NCBI GenBank assembly: GCA_963921195.1
Contig: OY992537.1
Span: 180,312,065 to 180,376,064 of the forward strand
Reading direction: 5' to 3'
Length of the DNA: 64,000 nt
Origin: Pegoplata infirma
Taxonomy: Eukaryota; Arthropoda; Insecta; Diptera; Anthomyiidae
This document shows positions 11,909 to 23,225 of this stretch, one piece after another; positions within the stretch are counted from its first letter, which is position 1, and each line of letters starts with the position of its first letter. Both the position numbers and the translations under genes were made by a program. The notes below the pieces were generated by a model. It was not told the DNA's origin and did not search any database. It saw only the letters and a list, made by a program, of their open reading frames with translations.

Positions 11909-12360
11909 GAATGGTGCGTCATAGAGGGGTCATTTATAAGACCGACCCCCATTAATTTTTACGTCTTAACATTTCTTTTGAACAAACTAATACCCTATGT
12001 CCAATTTCTAAGGGGGCTCCCACACAAAACGAAATTTTTTAAAATTTGCTCCAACCGCTCTAACTGGCCTAATAGTGCTCTTAGAGCAACAAAATGTATG
12101 ATCGACCCACAATATTTTTTTAGTCCAAACATTTTCTCTGAACACACCTACCCTCTATCTCTAATTGTTAAGGCGGCCCCCATACAATTTTTTTTATTTT
12201 TTGTAAATTTGTTTTATTTAATAAGCTTCTACCGGTCCAATGGTGCGTCCGAGAGGGGTCATTAGTGAGAACGACCCCCATTTATTTTTACCCTACAATA
12301 TTTTTGTAAAACATACCTACGCCCTATCTCCACTCCCTAAGTAGGCTGTATGGGAGCCTA
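11909..12360 (+). repeat. ~165-bp tandem repeat, three diverged units
   Basis: Units begin near 11909 (GGTGCGTCATAGAGGGGTCATT), 12073 and 12241 (GGTGCGTCCGAGAGGGGTCATT). Each then has an ACCGACCCCCATT-type word, a C-rich TACCCTAT word and CTAAG near the end. The 95-codon frame at 11978 spans the repeat and has no family motif. Confidence 0.65.
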
Positions 12361-12375
12361 CTTAGGGAGTGGAGA
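12327..12375. repeat. Perfect 21-bp hairpin
   Basis: Arms 12327-12347 (TCTCCACTCCCTAAGTAGG and two more bases) and 12355-12375 are perfect reverse complements around the 7-base loop GTATGGG. It joins the last 165-bp unit to the D repeat, so it may be an inversion junction. Confidence 0.8.
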
Positions 12376-13655
12376 CCAAATCGGTCTAGTGGTTCATAAG
12401 TTATTAGCAAAACCGTGAATTTCATATTAGTTTTAAAAACATTGGAAAGTCACAAAAATATTTTACAACAGCGGTTACCAACCTTTTTGGCTCGCGTACC
12501 CCTAATTTAAAATTTTATCAGCCGCGTACCCCCTAACGATTTTTTTGTTTTCGTAAAAAACTTCACATATTAATATTAGAGTTAATTTTGAAATTTATCT
12601 GCGGGTACTATAATTTTTTTGAAGGATTTAGCGAGATCAAAACAATTGTGGTATTTTTTTGGAAAAATGTTCGCTCCTTAAGGGTGCATCTGAAAACGCG
12701 GATTTTGAGCTGGTTTTTCTTCAGAGCAAAAACGGCTGAAAATGTTGCAAATCTGATTTCACCAGTCGATTCTACACCAAAAATTAAAACATTTTTGGAA
12801 CTCTTAAAAAAAGTTCCAAAAACACATCACAGGGGGCGGAAATATAATGTTTTTATTTTTTTTTAATGCGGGCAGATCAATAATTCCGTGACTTTTCGAA
12901 TGAAACACCCTCCCATATACAATAAATGGGCAGTTGGAGCTTAACAAAATGGTACCAAAATTTCCATACTATCACAACCCGTTTCAAAAATGCCCAAAAA
13001 TACATTTTTTGAGAACTTTATCATAAATTTTCTCATAAACCTTAGAAATATTTGGGAACCATATTCGGAATCAGCATCGAAAGGTTAATCGACAGCAAGT
13101 GGTCAGATCTCATAATATTGTTAAAAAATATCGAAAAAATGCTCTGTAAATTGCACAAAAATACTTTTTTTTGTGAACTTTCACCTCAACTTTCTTAAAA
13201 ACCTGACGTTATGAAAAACTTTGGAAACCAGATGCGGAACCAGCATTGAAAGGTTAATCTAAATCGAATGTCCAAATTACTATAATTTTGCGTACCCCCG
13301 CGGACAGTTTCGCATACCCCCTAGTGGTACGCGTACCATAGGTTGGTAACCGCTGTTTTACAACGTATTTTTGTCACTCAAAAATACTTTTACACTAAAA
13401 AAAAATACACTCGAAAAAAATTTTATATTCAAAAAAAAAATTTTACACTCAAAAAAAATTAGTAAATTATTTTTTTTTCAAAAATTACTTTAAAAAAATG
13501 TTTTTTTTTCACAAAATAAAATATTTCTAATCAAAAATTTTATTTTTTTCACGTTTGAAAATTTACTATCACTTAAAAAGGGCATTGTAAAGGTTATTCA
13601 TAGATTCGGCAAAGTCGAATTTAACTTTTCTACTTGTTTTTTTTTTTTTTAAATT
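12376..13655 (+). mobile_element. Dipteran repeat D, copy 2 (left part missing)
   Basis: ACCAAATCGGTCTAGTGGTTC, GTTATTAGCAAAACCGTGAATTTC and, after an inserted hAT element, the terminal ATTCGGCAAAGTCGAATTTAA and CTACTTGTTTTT match copies at 8990-9757 and 19020-19397. The left third has been lost. Confidence 0.65.
12469..13355. mobile_element. hAT-type element with CAGCGGTT ends
   Basis: CAGCGGTTACCAACCT and AGGTTGGTAACCGCTG are inverted, flanked by identical 8-bp duplications TTTTACAA (12461-12468, 13356-13363). CAGxGGTTxxCAACC ends are the hallmark of Buster/Charlie-type hAT elements. The GCGTACCCCTAATTT / CGCATACCCCCTAG subterminal words also mirror each other. At 887 bp with no transposase it is non-autonomous. 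Confidence 0.88.
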
Positions 13656-13790
13656 GTCAAAAATTGTAAAATTTTTCAAAATTTATGATTTTTTTTCTAA
13701 AAAACGCAAAAAAATGTGTATGTTTTGTTTGAGACTTGGTAAAAACTGGAGAATTTGGTTTTGTTCTATTGTCTCCGGTCACGGTATAAT

Positions 13791-15403
13791 TAGGCTGACC
13801 ATTCGTACTGATTTGATCAGTACATGTACTGATTTTTGATCACGTGTACTGATTAAAAAACGTTGTACTGATTTGTACTGATTTTTTGAAATATGTACTG
13901 ATTGTACTGATTTTTGAACATTTCAACATAATTAATAGTTTTATTCGAAAAGTCTATAAACAACTTAAATTTCCATAAAACAGGTCATCAGAGTAGTTTT
14001 TTATAACTTAAGTCTGACAATAAGATAATTTTTAATGAATTAGTTAATGCAAAAATGTATGTGGGCATAAGGTCACTTTTATCTTCATAAAAAAATACTC
14101 TAATCGAATTCATAAATTTACTATGTATATAGGGTGACCATTTTTTACTAAACTCAAATCAGTACAAACTTTTTTTTTATTTTGGAAATAACTCTCAGAA
14201 GACTCTTTTTTTATAGAAAAACACTGATGATTTCTTCAGCACTCAAAAAATTTCGGTTAACTAACAAACTTGAGTTCAATTAGTAGTATTTTACTTAAAA
14301 GCAACTATTAAAAAACTACTGCCATAAACTGTTTTCGTTATTTTGCAGAAAATTTTGTTGACTTTAAATAACTTCAGTGCAGAAAATAAAACAAAAACCC
14401 ATACGTTTTGAGAAAAAGAAAAGTCCTCAGACTCTGAGCACATTTTTCCTTAAGTTTTGATAAATTTTTCTTTTAGAAAACTTCCCAGCTAATAAGCACA
14501 TGTTTAATTAGCCCTGATATACTGAGCGCTTTTTCCAATAAATTCTGATGTCATTTTCTCACCGAACATCTCAGAATCATTTGGATTCATGCAAAAAATC
14601 CATCATCTTTTAAAGTTTTCGTTATCGAAAACCTCAAAAATTCTGTGCGCCTTTTCATATAAATTTATGAAGATCTAAATAATTTCATGTTCAGATACAT
14701 TTTCTTCTTGATTCAGGAACTCTTATCTCCTTGGAAATAATTCAAATTATCTCATTGTCAATAATTCAAATTGTCATGACTTAAGTTATTTTATGTAAAT
14801 TCATATTTTTGTATCGAATTTTCGAATAAAATTATTTTTTATGTTAAAATGTTCAAAAATCAGTACAATCAGTACATATTTCAAAAAATCAGTACAAATA
14901 GTACAACGTTTTTTGATCAGTACACGTGATCAAAAATCAGTACATGTACTGATCAAATCAGTACGTATGGTCACCCTATATGTATATAAAAAAGTGCACA
15001 GAATTTTGGAATTTTCTATAACGAAAAGTTCATGGAATAATGAACTTTTCGTTATAGAAAAGTCCAAAGGGAAAAAGTCCTCGAAGTATTCTTATCCTCA
15101 AAACCTGCGGATTTTTGTTATATTTTCTGCACTGAAACGATCAGAACATTCAAATGAAGTTACATAAAGTCAACAAAATTTTCTGCAATATAGCGACAAA
15201 ATTTCATGATAGTTGTTTTAACAGTTGTTTTTACTGAAATATTAATTGACGCCAAGTTTGTTGGTTTAACTGAAATTTTTTGAGTATTGAAAAAATCATG
15301 AGTGGTTTTTGATAGAAAAAAGTTTTTAGAGAGTTATTTCCAAAAAAAAAAAAACTTAAACTTGCGCGTACTGATTTGAGTTCAGAAACAAATGGTCACC
15401 CTA
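13791..15403. mobile_element. hAT-type element with GTACTGAT repeats (outer copy)
   Basis: TAGGCTGACCATTCGTACTG and AATGGTCACCCTA form the ends, with 8-bp duplications GGTATAAT at 13783-13790 and 15404-15411. The left subterminal region is filled with TGTACTGAT words. An 849-bp inverted relative is inserted at 14130-14978. A third copy is at 32963-33537. Confidence 0.85.
14130..14978. mobile_element. hAT-type element inserted in its own relative
   Basis: Ends TAGGGTGACCATTTTTTACT and TACGTATGGTCACCCTA, with duplications TATGTATA at 14122-14129 and 14979-14986. Its CAGTACATGT-rich end is on the right, so it is inverted relative to the host element. Only one end type (the GTACTGAT-rich end) has the repeat cluster. 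Confidence 0.85.
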
Positions 15404-15411
15404 GGTATAAT

Positions 15412-16384
15412 GTTTTTTTGAGAACTATCATCTGTGTAAGGTTTTTTAGTGATGTGTACGGTATAGGTGATTTCGGATCGAGAGACACACTTTACCTGCA
15501 GGGTTACTAGGGTCAATCAAATATATAATCCTTGAAATTCTTATAAGGAACGTAGGGCCAATCAAATGAAAGATATAAAATAATTATGGATTTCTTTAGT
15601 CTCGGAATCTGGTTAAATAACCGTAGACTTATAAAAATGTGATAGTTTATAAATTTGTTAAGTGTCTTATTGATTTACCTGTACAAAAAACTTGACTACA
15701 ATTTTTTTTTAAATTAAAGATTACAAATTCAAAATGCAAAGTAAGCTATTTCTTATTAAAAAAAATATAATAATAAAGGTAAAATTATTATTTACCTTTA
15801 GAAGTCTAGTAAATCATAAGCTAAAGCAACAGATGTTGGAATAAAATTTTGAAATAATAGTTTCTTGAAAATGAAATTCATATTATGAATCATGATTTTT
15901 TTTGTTTTTAAGAAAATTTTCATACCAATAACTTTAACAAAGCTTTTATTATATTGAACATAAATTTACGATTTTCAAAAAAAAAAAAAAAAATCAAAGA
16001 AAGGAAATAATTTTATTACATTTTCTAACCATTAAATTATCAACACACAAAATAAAAAGTGAAAGAGTGATTTAATTTATTATGACAATAGTTAAAGATA
16101 CTGACTGAATGAATATAACGAGTATGCCACCGGAGTCATAAAAGAGGGATGACATTTTTCTTTTTTTTTTTCATACTTGCACCCATAACTAAATGGATTC
16201 ATTTTAAGACCAGAAGAAAAAAAAAATGTATGGAAATGGGAAAAACCTTCAATTCAATACTATCAAACATATGACCAAAACAAATGAAGCATGTGGAATA
16301 TGTTTAGAAGAATGTTTTCGTTGCCGAATGAAGTTTTAGATTTTAAAAATATTTTTCATGAAAACGAAGAGAAAAGTTCTCAGA
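15412..16384. other. AT-rich stretch without a gene
   Basis: No family motif, RNA gene or terminal repeat was seen. A short word (GGGCCAATCAAATGA near 15550) recurs in altered form near 25935, so an old dispersed repeat may be present. Confidence 0.4.
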
Positions 16385-16875
16385 TCTTGAATTATCTGAC
16401 CGTCTGTCTGTGGAAATGGTGATCACTGCCAAAATATTACACGGAGATGACTGAAACTTAACATATTAATTGGAAGTTTTTCCGAAAAGTTTGGTATTGC
16501 ATTTGAGCGATATCGGTTCATCGGTTCCAAAGTTATGAACGAAAATGCAAGGACACCTCAAAAATTTTAGTAGATTCAACATAACCTAAAAATACAAAAT
16601 GCTTTAATTCGGTTGCTGGTTGACATATGCGAACATAATTGAACACCAAATCGTATTTAAACAAGTACAAACATATTTTTTGACAAAAAAAAATAAAAAA
16701 ATCCCATATTTTTTCTTTTACCAAAATTTTTTTTCGCGGAAATTTTTTTTTTTTAACATTTTTTTTTTTAAACGTAATTCCCTTTTAAAAAAAATTTTTT
16801 TGCTATAACCTTTTGGAAATTGTGGAGGGTATCACTAAATTCGGCAAGGCCGTATTTAGCTTTTTTACTTGTTCG
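16385..16875 (+). mobile_element. Dipteran repeat D-like subfamily 2, copy 1
   Basis: GACCGTCTGTCTGTGGAAATGG, CCAAAATATTACACGGAGATG, GAGCGATATCGGTTCA, AACATAACCTAAAAATAC and the end GTGGAGGGTATCACTAAATTC, GGCAAGGCCGTATTTAGC match, in reverse, 28751-29190 and 38030-38560. The left end appears truncated. Frames at 16533-16808 are translations of this repeat. Confidence 0.6.
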
Positions 16876-17072
16876 GTATCGAAAGTTCTCAGATTCTGAG
16901 ATATTTTTCAAACAAAAAATATTTTCAGATTTTAAAAAGTTCTTCTTATGGAAAAATTCTCACATTCTGCCAAATATTTTAATATTCTGGCAAATTTTTT
17001 GGCATAAAAAATTCTCAGATTCTGAAACTTTTACCGTAAATAATAGCTCGTGGACTCAGAGAAATTTTTAGT

Positions 17073-17857
17073 TAAAAACAAGAAAATTATAGTCGGCCAA
17101 GACCGACCATATACCTTACACCATAGAATGGGTCCCGGAATATGGGTCCCATGGACCGATCAGATCTATATTTTCTCAAATCTTTAATACGTGTAAAAAA
17201 CATTCACAAATCAAATTTGAGTGAAATAGGCTTCGATTTGTTGCCAATAAACCGCTTTAACTAAATATCGGACGAAATTTTCACATGGGGCCTAAGTCCA
17301 AAAATGGTCAGATAATAATCGGATTTGATAAGGTTATTAAAGTACGCATTTACCATACACAAACAGAATTTTAATTAAATATTTTCTATTTTCATGAAAT
17401 TTGAGAGATTTATGTGAAAATCGGGAAGGTGGTTTGTATGGGGGCTACAAGAAGAACTGGTCCGATTTCTTTAAAATTCGGAATGGTGATTTATGAAGAC
17501 AAAACACGTTTACCCGTCAAATACGGCTATTAGATTCATTTGAGCCAAAACTAAAAAGGACCTTTGTTTGGAGGCTAGTTCTAAATATAGACCGATTTTC
17601 TCCGGTCTATAGGCTTCGTCCTTGGGCCAAGAGAGGCTTAAGTTTTTAAATTCACGTCAATTGCGACCAGTATCTTGTTTACACCGTTTACATGGACAGT
17701 AGGACAGACGGACGGACATCGCTAAATCGACTCAAAAAGTGATTCTAAGTCGATCGGTATACTTAAAAGTGGGTCTAGAACCAATATTTCGGGTAGTTAC
17801 AAACATCAGCACAAACTCATTAGACCCTGTACCACAGTGTGGTGTAGGGTATAAAAA
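17073..17857 (+). mobile_element. Dipteran repeat F, copy 1
   Basis: Starts AAAAACAAGAAAATTATAG and GTCGGCCAAGACCGAC, includes GGACGGACATCGCTAAATCG, ACTCAAAAAGTGATTCTAAG and TCGGTATACTTAAAAGTGGG, and ends ACCACAGTGTGGTGTAGGGTA. Other copies: 23226-24200 and a reversed fragment at 63555-63910. It is a common fly-type dispersed repeat; the superfamily is not assigned. Confidence 0.7.
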
Positions 17858-18768
17858 ATCTAAGATTCTGAGATTTTTTTTTGGTATAAAAAAATTTCAG
17901 ATTCTAAGTTAGAATTTCTAAAACAGTTTTACTTATAGAAAAGTTTTCGTATTCTGAGACATTTTTCGTATAGAAAAATTTTCAGATTCTGAGACGTTTT
18001 TCCTTACAAAAAAAAAAATGCTCAGTTTTTGAGGTATTTTTTCGTATAGAAAAAATATTAGATTCTAATTCTCCGAATTTGAGGATTTTTTTATAAATAA
18101 AAATTCTCAGATACTGAGACATCTTTTTTTCAGCATACAAAAATTCCCAAATTCTGAGACATTTTTCCCCATATGGAAGAATTCTTAAATTCTAAGACAT
18201 TTTTCCATATAAAAAAATTCTCAAATTCTGAAAAATTTTCCGTACAAAAAATTTTCGATTCTAAGAAATTTTTCCGTTTAGAAAAATCCTCAGATTCTGA
18301 GACAAATTTCCATATAGAAAATGATCAGATTTGAGACATTTTTTCATAAAGAAAAATTTTCAGATTCTGAAACATTTTTCCATATAGAAAAATTCTCAGA
18401 TTCTGAGACATGTTTCTTTATAGAAAAATTCTCAGATTCTGAGACATTTTTCCGTATTGAAATAGTTTTAGATTCTGAGACAGTTTCCCGCATATGTAGA
18501 ACAATTTTTAGATTCTGAGACATTTTTTTTTTGTATAGAAAAGTTCTTAGATTCTGAGGCATTTTCCCATATAAAAAAATCTGAGACATTTTTCCGTAGG
18601 AACAAAATTTCAGATTCTAAGTCAGAATTTTTGACACAGTTTTTTTATAGACAAATTTTAAGATACTGTGACATTTTCCGTATACAAAAATTCTTAGATT
18701 CTTGGACATTTTTCCGTGTAGAAGAATTCTCAGATTTTGAAAATTTTTTCCTAAATTCTGAAATATTT

Positions 18769-19397
18769 TTTATACCCTCCACTCTAGTGATAGAGGGTAT
18801 ATATAAGTTTGTCATTCCGTTTGTAACACCTCGAAATATTGGTCTGGGACCCCAAAAAGTATATATATTCATGATTCTCGATCGATTTTAAGACTATCTA
18901 GCGATTTCCGTCCGTCTGTCCGCCAGTCTGTCCGTCAGTCTGTCTGTCTCTTGAAACACGCTAACTTTTGAAAGGCTTTACTGAGGCTCCTGAAGTTTGG
19001 CATATATGTTGGACATTTACCTGGTCAGTTATAAGCAAAACCCTGAATTTCAGATTGGGTTCACCTTAAATTCACGTGTTGAGAAAACCGAGCTTTAAAA
19101 AAACAAGCTTTATAAACATTGGTAAGTCACAAAAATTACTTTACAAAGCATTTTTGCCATTCAGAAATATTTTTACACTAAAAAAATTACACTCGCAAAA
19201 AATTTTACACTCAAAAAATTTTTTTCTTTTTTTTACAAAAATGACAAAAAAAAGTTTTTTTTCTTAAAATTAAATATTTCTAACAGAAATTGTTAGCTTT
19301 TTTCACGTTACAAAATTTACTATCCTTTAAAAAGGGCATTGTGGAGGGTATTCATAGATTCGGCCAAGTCGAATTTAACTTTTCTACTTGTTTTTGT
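18769..19397 (+). mobile_element. Dipteran repeat D, copy 3 (intact)
   Basis: The cleanest D copy: TTTTTATACCCTCCACTCTA, GTTTGTCATTCCGTTTGTAA, CGATCGATTTTAAGACTATC, a CTGTCCGTC-type run, then ATTCGGCCAAGTCGAATTTAA, CTTTTCTACTTGTTTTT. Flanks on both sides are the minisatellite, giving exact borders and a length of about 629 bp. ATACCCTCCAC near the left and GTGGAGGGTAT near the right are inverted. Confidence 0.8.
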
Positions 19398-20020
19398 TTA
19401 GAAAATTCTCAGACATTTTTCTGCACAGAAAAATTCTCAGATTCTGAGATATTTTTTTGTATAAGATACAATTTTCAGTGTAGAAAAATTCTGAGATTCT
19501 GAAACATTTTTCCATATAGAAAAAATTTTACATTCTGCAAAATTTTTCCGTATAGAAAAGCTCGTAGATTCTGAGACATTTTTATAAAAATTCTTAGATT
19601 CTGCGACATTTTTCCGTACAGAAAATTTTCAGATTCTGAAAAGTTTTTTAGTATAGTCAAATTCTAAGATTGTGAAACATTTTTCTGTGTAAAAAATTCT
19701 CATATTCTGAAAAATTTTTCTGTGTAAAAAAATTCTTCGACTTTTTTTTCATGAGACATGAGACATGCGGAAAAATTTTCAGATTCTGAGACATTTTTCC
19801 GTATAGAAAAATTCTTATATTCTGAGAAATTTTTTTGTATAAAATAATTCTAAGATATTCCGTTAAAAAATTCAGATTCTGAAAAAAATTCTCAGATTCT
19901 GAAAAAAATGCTCAGTCTCAAAAAATTCTAAGATTCTGAAAAAATGCTCAGATTCTGAAAAAAATTCTTTAAAAATTCTCAGATTCTAAAAAATTTTTCC
20001 GTATAGAAAAATTCTCGTTA

Positions 20021-20689
20021 TGGAATGATTTCTTTTAAAGTTCTAAAAACACAAACGTTTGTTAAATTTGTAAGACCAATTTTTATTATGTGTATTGGTC
20101 ATTACGGAAATTATGTTAAGCGCCAAAGTTTTATACATTTGAGGCGAACAAAATAGAAAAAAAAAATAACGGAGCAGAAAACTATAATAAAAAACAAAAT
20201 CAAGCTATCAATAAATGGCTCATAAGATACATTACAAACGGATGTGCACAAAAAAATACGGAAGCAATCGCCTTTGGGATGATTTGAATTGTGCATAGGA
20301 GTGTAAAACGAAAAAATGTGAAATAAAAAAAAATATATATATGGATAAGATGTACATTCTCATCCATTCATTTGTTCATTGTTGTCCATCAATAAAAAAC
20401 ACACATTCATAAGATACAAACTAAAGATATGATTATTTTTATTTTTTTTTTTATTTTGAATAAGTCCATGGGGTATTATACGGATTTCATACCCAAATCT
20501 ATAAAACATCTAATGTTTTGTTCTAATCTACTTATCACTGGTCAAATTGTTCTTATATTGTATTGTTTGGCGTAAAATACCATGAACAATTTTCTTTGTT
20601 TGGGTTATAAATTAATATTGAATTGAAAATTCAATATTTGTGTCCTTGAAAAAATATTTAATTTGGAGTAAAGTTTTAGAAGTTTTTTT
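20021..20689. other. No gene recognised
   Basis: AT-rich, partly low complexity (GAAAAAAAAAATAACGG, TATATATATG). The 61-codon minus frame at 20111-20296 has no recognisable motif. Confidence 0.4.
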
Positions 20690-21121
20690 TTTAACTCAAG
20701 GGACGATTTTCATTAATACAAATATTTTTAACTTTTTAAGTTTTTTGTAAGCTCTTGTTTGTTTCTTTAATTGTTTAAGCCCATATGACACTACCCTCCA
20801 ACTTGAATTTTGCCATCCCAGTGAAGCAAGTCTCTGACCAGAATGTGGGGGCAATGACAAATGGTATTTGATGGTTTTTAACTCCTCCTCATCCATTGCA
20901 ACTCTGTTAAAATCTCTTTCCTTGGATGTGACATCAGCTCACTTGTGCGCTTCTGATTAAGAGCAGGCAAAATCTTTCGTGAAGTCTTACAAGTCCATGC
21001 GGAACAAAGCCGTAGATTTTGCTTGCGAGTTTCTAGAGGCATATCAACACATTTCAATTCCGTTGGAGCCTGTAGAGTTGTTTCTAGTCTTGCAAGCTCA
21101 TTGGCTTTGCAATTCCCTGCA
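20690..21121 (-). pseudogene. Non-LTR retrotransposon, RNase H and knuckle piece
   Basis: The minus strand reads AGNCKANELARLETTLQ (21165-20878 frame), the RNase H C-terminus seen also at window position 100-200, then DEEELKTIKYH from the knuckle region. It is broken by frameshifts and has lost the cysteines. Together with 22510-22925 and 24285-24490 it forms one minus-strand element in the expected order endonuclease, RT, RNase H. Confidence 0.75.
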
Positions 21122-22505
21122 GAGCTAAAACACCTCAATTCAACCGAGGGACCGCACCGCTCCAAATTTAATGAAATTAAGTACTGGGGTTTACTTTAAC
21201 ATAAAAGAGATCATTCCAGTATTCGAGATATGTGGTCTTGAAAATTGACAAAATCGTATATATTTGAAAAAGTGTTCTGACATAAATAAAGATATCTCGA
21301 AAAGAAATAACAATTCAGGTCTCATTCAGGTTTCAAATAATAGGTAATGAGACAGCCTTTAAAACTGCGTTCCCCAAGATTTTTTTGGAAAAAGGTCAAA
21401 GGTCATTGGTGTAAATCTAAATTTTTTGAGAGCTATATCTCAAAAAACGATATTTTTAAAATTTTGGAAAATATGTATGTTGTTAAGAATCACCTATACT
21501 ACTTAAGTTTAAATTTTCAGGATAGAGACTTAATTGGAACTTTTTATATTAATAGAAACATTGTGACAGGAAAGAAAAAGCGGGTAATTTCCTAAGAAAA
21601 AAAAACTATTTTTTTGTCTTTAAAATTCTAGTACCAAAATTCATTTTTCTGAATGTTTTTGTATTTTCCCTTAGAAAAAAATTATTTATTTTTGTCTCTG
21701 AGATTCTGGTACCAAAGTTCACTTTTCTAAATGTTTTTCAAGTGCTGAGTCCATATATGACCTTTGAACTCGCCTATCGCTATTACTTTTCAAGATATAT
21801 GCACCTAAATGTTCAAAAAACACAGCAATAGCATTTTAGCAATTTTCACACATTTATGTGCAAATATCTCGAAAACTAATAGCGATAGGACAGTTCAAAG
21901 GTCATATATGGACTCAGCACTTCAAAAACATTTAGAAAAGTGAACTTTGGTACCAGAATCTCAGAGACAAAAATAAATAATTTTTTTCTAAGGGAAAATA
22001 CACCGCTTTTTCTTTCCTGTCACTATGTTTCTATTAATATAAAAAGTTCCAATGAAGTCTCCATCCTGAAAATTTAAACTTAAGTAGTACAGGTGACCCT
22101 TAATAACATTTATTTTTTCCAAAATTTTAAAAATATCTTTTTTTGAGATATAGCTCTTCAAAAATTAAGGTTAAAACCAATGACCTTTGACCCTTTTAAA
22201 AAAAAAATCTTGGGTAATGCCATTTTGAGGGCTGTCTCATTAGCTATTATTTTCCACCTGACCGAGACCTGAATTGTTATTATTTTTCGAGTTATCTTTA
22301 TTTATCTCAAAATACTTTTGTCAAATATAAACGATTTTGCCAATTTTCAAGACCCCATATCGCGGGAAGAAAAACTAGCACAAGTCCAAAATTTTGGCAC
22401 TATGATTTTTTTGTAAGGGCCCAACTATATTCCAAGTTTCATCAAATTCGAAAGGGGTAAGGTCAAAAATGCAACTTTTTTCGGTTGAATTGAGGTGTTT
22501 TACTC
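21122..22505. mobile_element. 1.4-kb foldback element with TGCA target duplication
   Basis: GAGCTAAAACACCTCAATTC and its complement GAATTGAGGTGTTTTACTC are the termini of a near-complete inverted repeat centred near 21810. TGCA flanks both ends (21118-21121, 22506-22509). The paralogous retrotransposon copy at 101-117 shows the site without the insertion (CATTCCAGGGAATTGC). Matching arm words include CATATATGACCTTTGAAC and ACTTTGGTACCAGAATCTC. The frame at 21347-21595 is a translation of one arm. Confidence 0.82.
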
Positions 22506-22509
22506 TGCA

Positions 22510-22925
22510 ATGTCTCTCTCTCTAGACAGAGCACGCTACAAATTTTGTGTTATTGTTATCTCTTTCAAGATCGCACCATCTCAGCCGGTAGTATACCATC
22601 AGGTCCAGGGGATTTATAGGGCCTGAAGCTTTTAATATCCCAGTATAATGTTGGCTAATTTATTATCTTCAAATGCAATTTCAGTTGCTTAGGCGTCAAA
22701 TCGTTCCAAAGCTTGAAATGGCATAAAGGCATTGCACGAAAAATGCGTGTTAAGAAGGAGAACCAGCGACTCTCTCACTGGAGATGTACTACACAGTAGC
22801 ATAATACAGTAGGATCCTTCATTTGTTGTATGTTTAACCAAAAAGTCAATTTCTGCTAAACTATCCGGTTCAAATAAGGGTATTTCATACTAAAGCCCTT
22901 GTTATCTTAAGATTTCTACTCCAAT
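22510..22925 (-). pseudogene. Non-LTR retrotransposon, start of RT domain
   Basis: The minus strand translates near 22640-22560 to SFRPYKSPGPDGILPAEM, the conserved entry to the reverse transcriptase of jockey/I/R1-type elements, preceded by LFEPDSLAEIDFLV. Stops and frameshifts interrupt it, and the catalytic FADD part of RT is missing, so a large deletion lies between this piece and the RNase H piece. Confidence 0.8.
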
Positions 22926-22934
22926 TTCAAATAA

Positions 22935-23225
22935 AATTCAAAAAATATGAATTGTAATTCGAATATTCTAATTGCAATTCGAAGATACCATTTTCGAAAG
23001 TTCCATTTGTAATTCAAAAATTTAATTTGTAATTCAAAGATTTCAATTAAAATTCGAAAAAGATCTATTGTTATTCAAACATAATCAATTGTAATTCAAA
23101 GATTTCTATTGTGATTCGAAAAAGATCAGTTATAATTAGAAAATGATCAATTGTAATTCGAAAAAGGTCAATTGTAATTCAGAAAAGATCAATTGTAATT
23201 CGAAGATTTCAATTTTAATTCGAAC
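22935..23225. repeat. ~21-bp tandem repeat TTGTAATTCGAAAAAGATCAA
   Basis: ATTGTAATTCGAAAA / TTGTAATTCAAAGATTTC words repeat about a dozen times. Reverse-strand words (TTTTTCGAATTA, TCTTCGAATTTTTCG) appear at 24240-24275 beyond repeat F, so this is probably a small inverted element with F inserted. Confidence 0.6.

Larger units (their letters stand above)
16880..20020. repeat. ~35-bp minisatellite TTCTCAGATTCTGAGACATT, interrupted
   Basis: The word AGAAAAATTCTCAGATTCTG followed by AGACATTTTTCCGTAT recurs dozens of times with variation. It is interrupted by repeat F (17073-17857) and repeat D (18769-19397). The core TCAGATTCTGA is a near-palindrome, so open frames appear on both strands (18321-18589, 18631-18891, 19475-19660) with the repeating peptide RKMSQNLRIF; these are not genes. 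Related arrays: 33940-35240 and 51745-53850. Confidence 0.85.

Noticed and set aside
18321..18891. Lys/Phe/Ser-rich frames on both strands
   Set aside because: Produced by the near-palindromic ~35-bp minisatellite.
22935..23225. CRISPR-like array of ~21-bp repeats
   Set aside because: There are no unique spacers of constant length and the setting is eukaryotic; it is a simple minisatellite.
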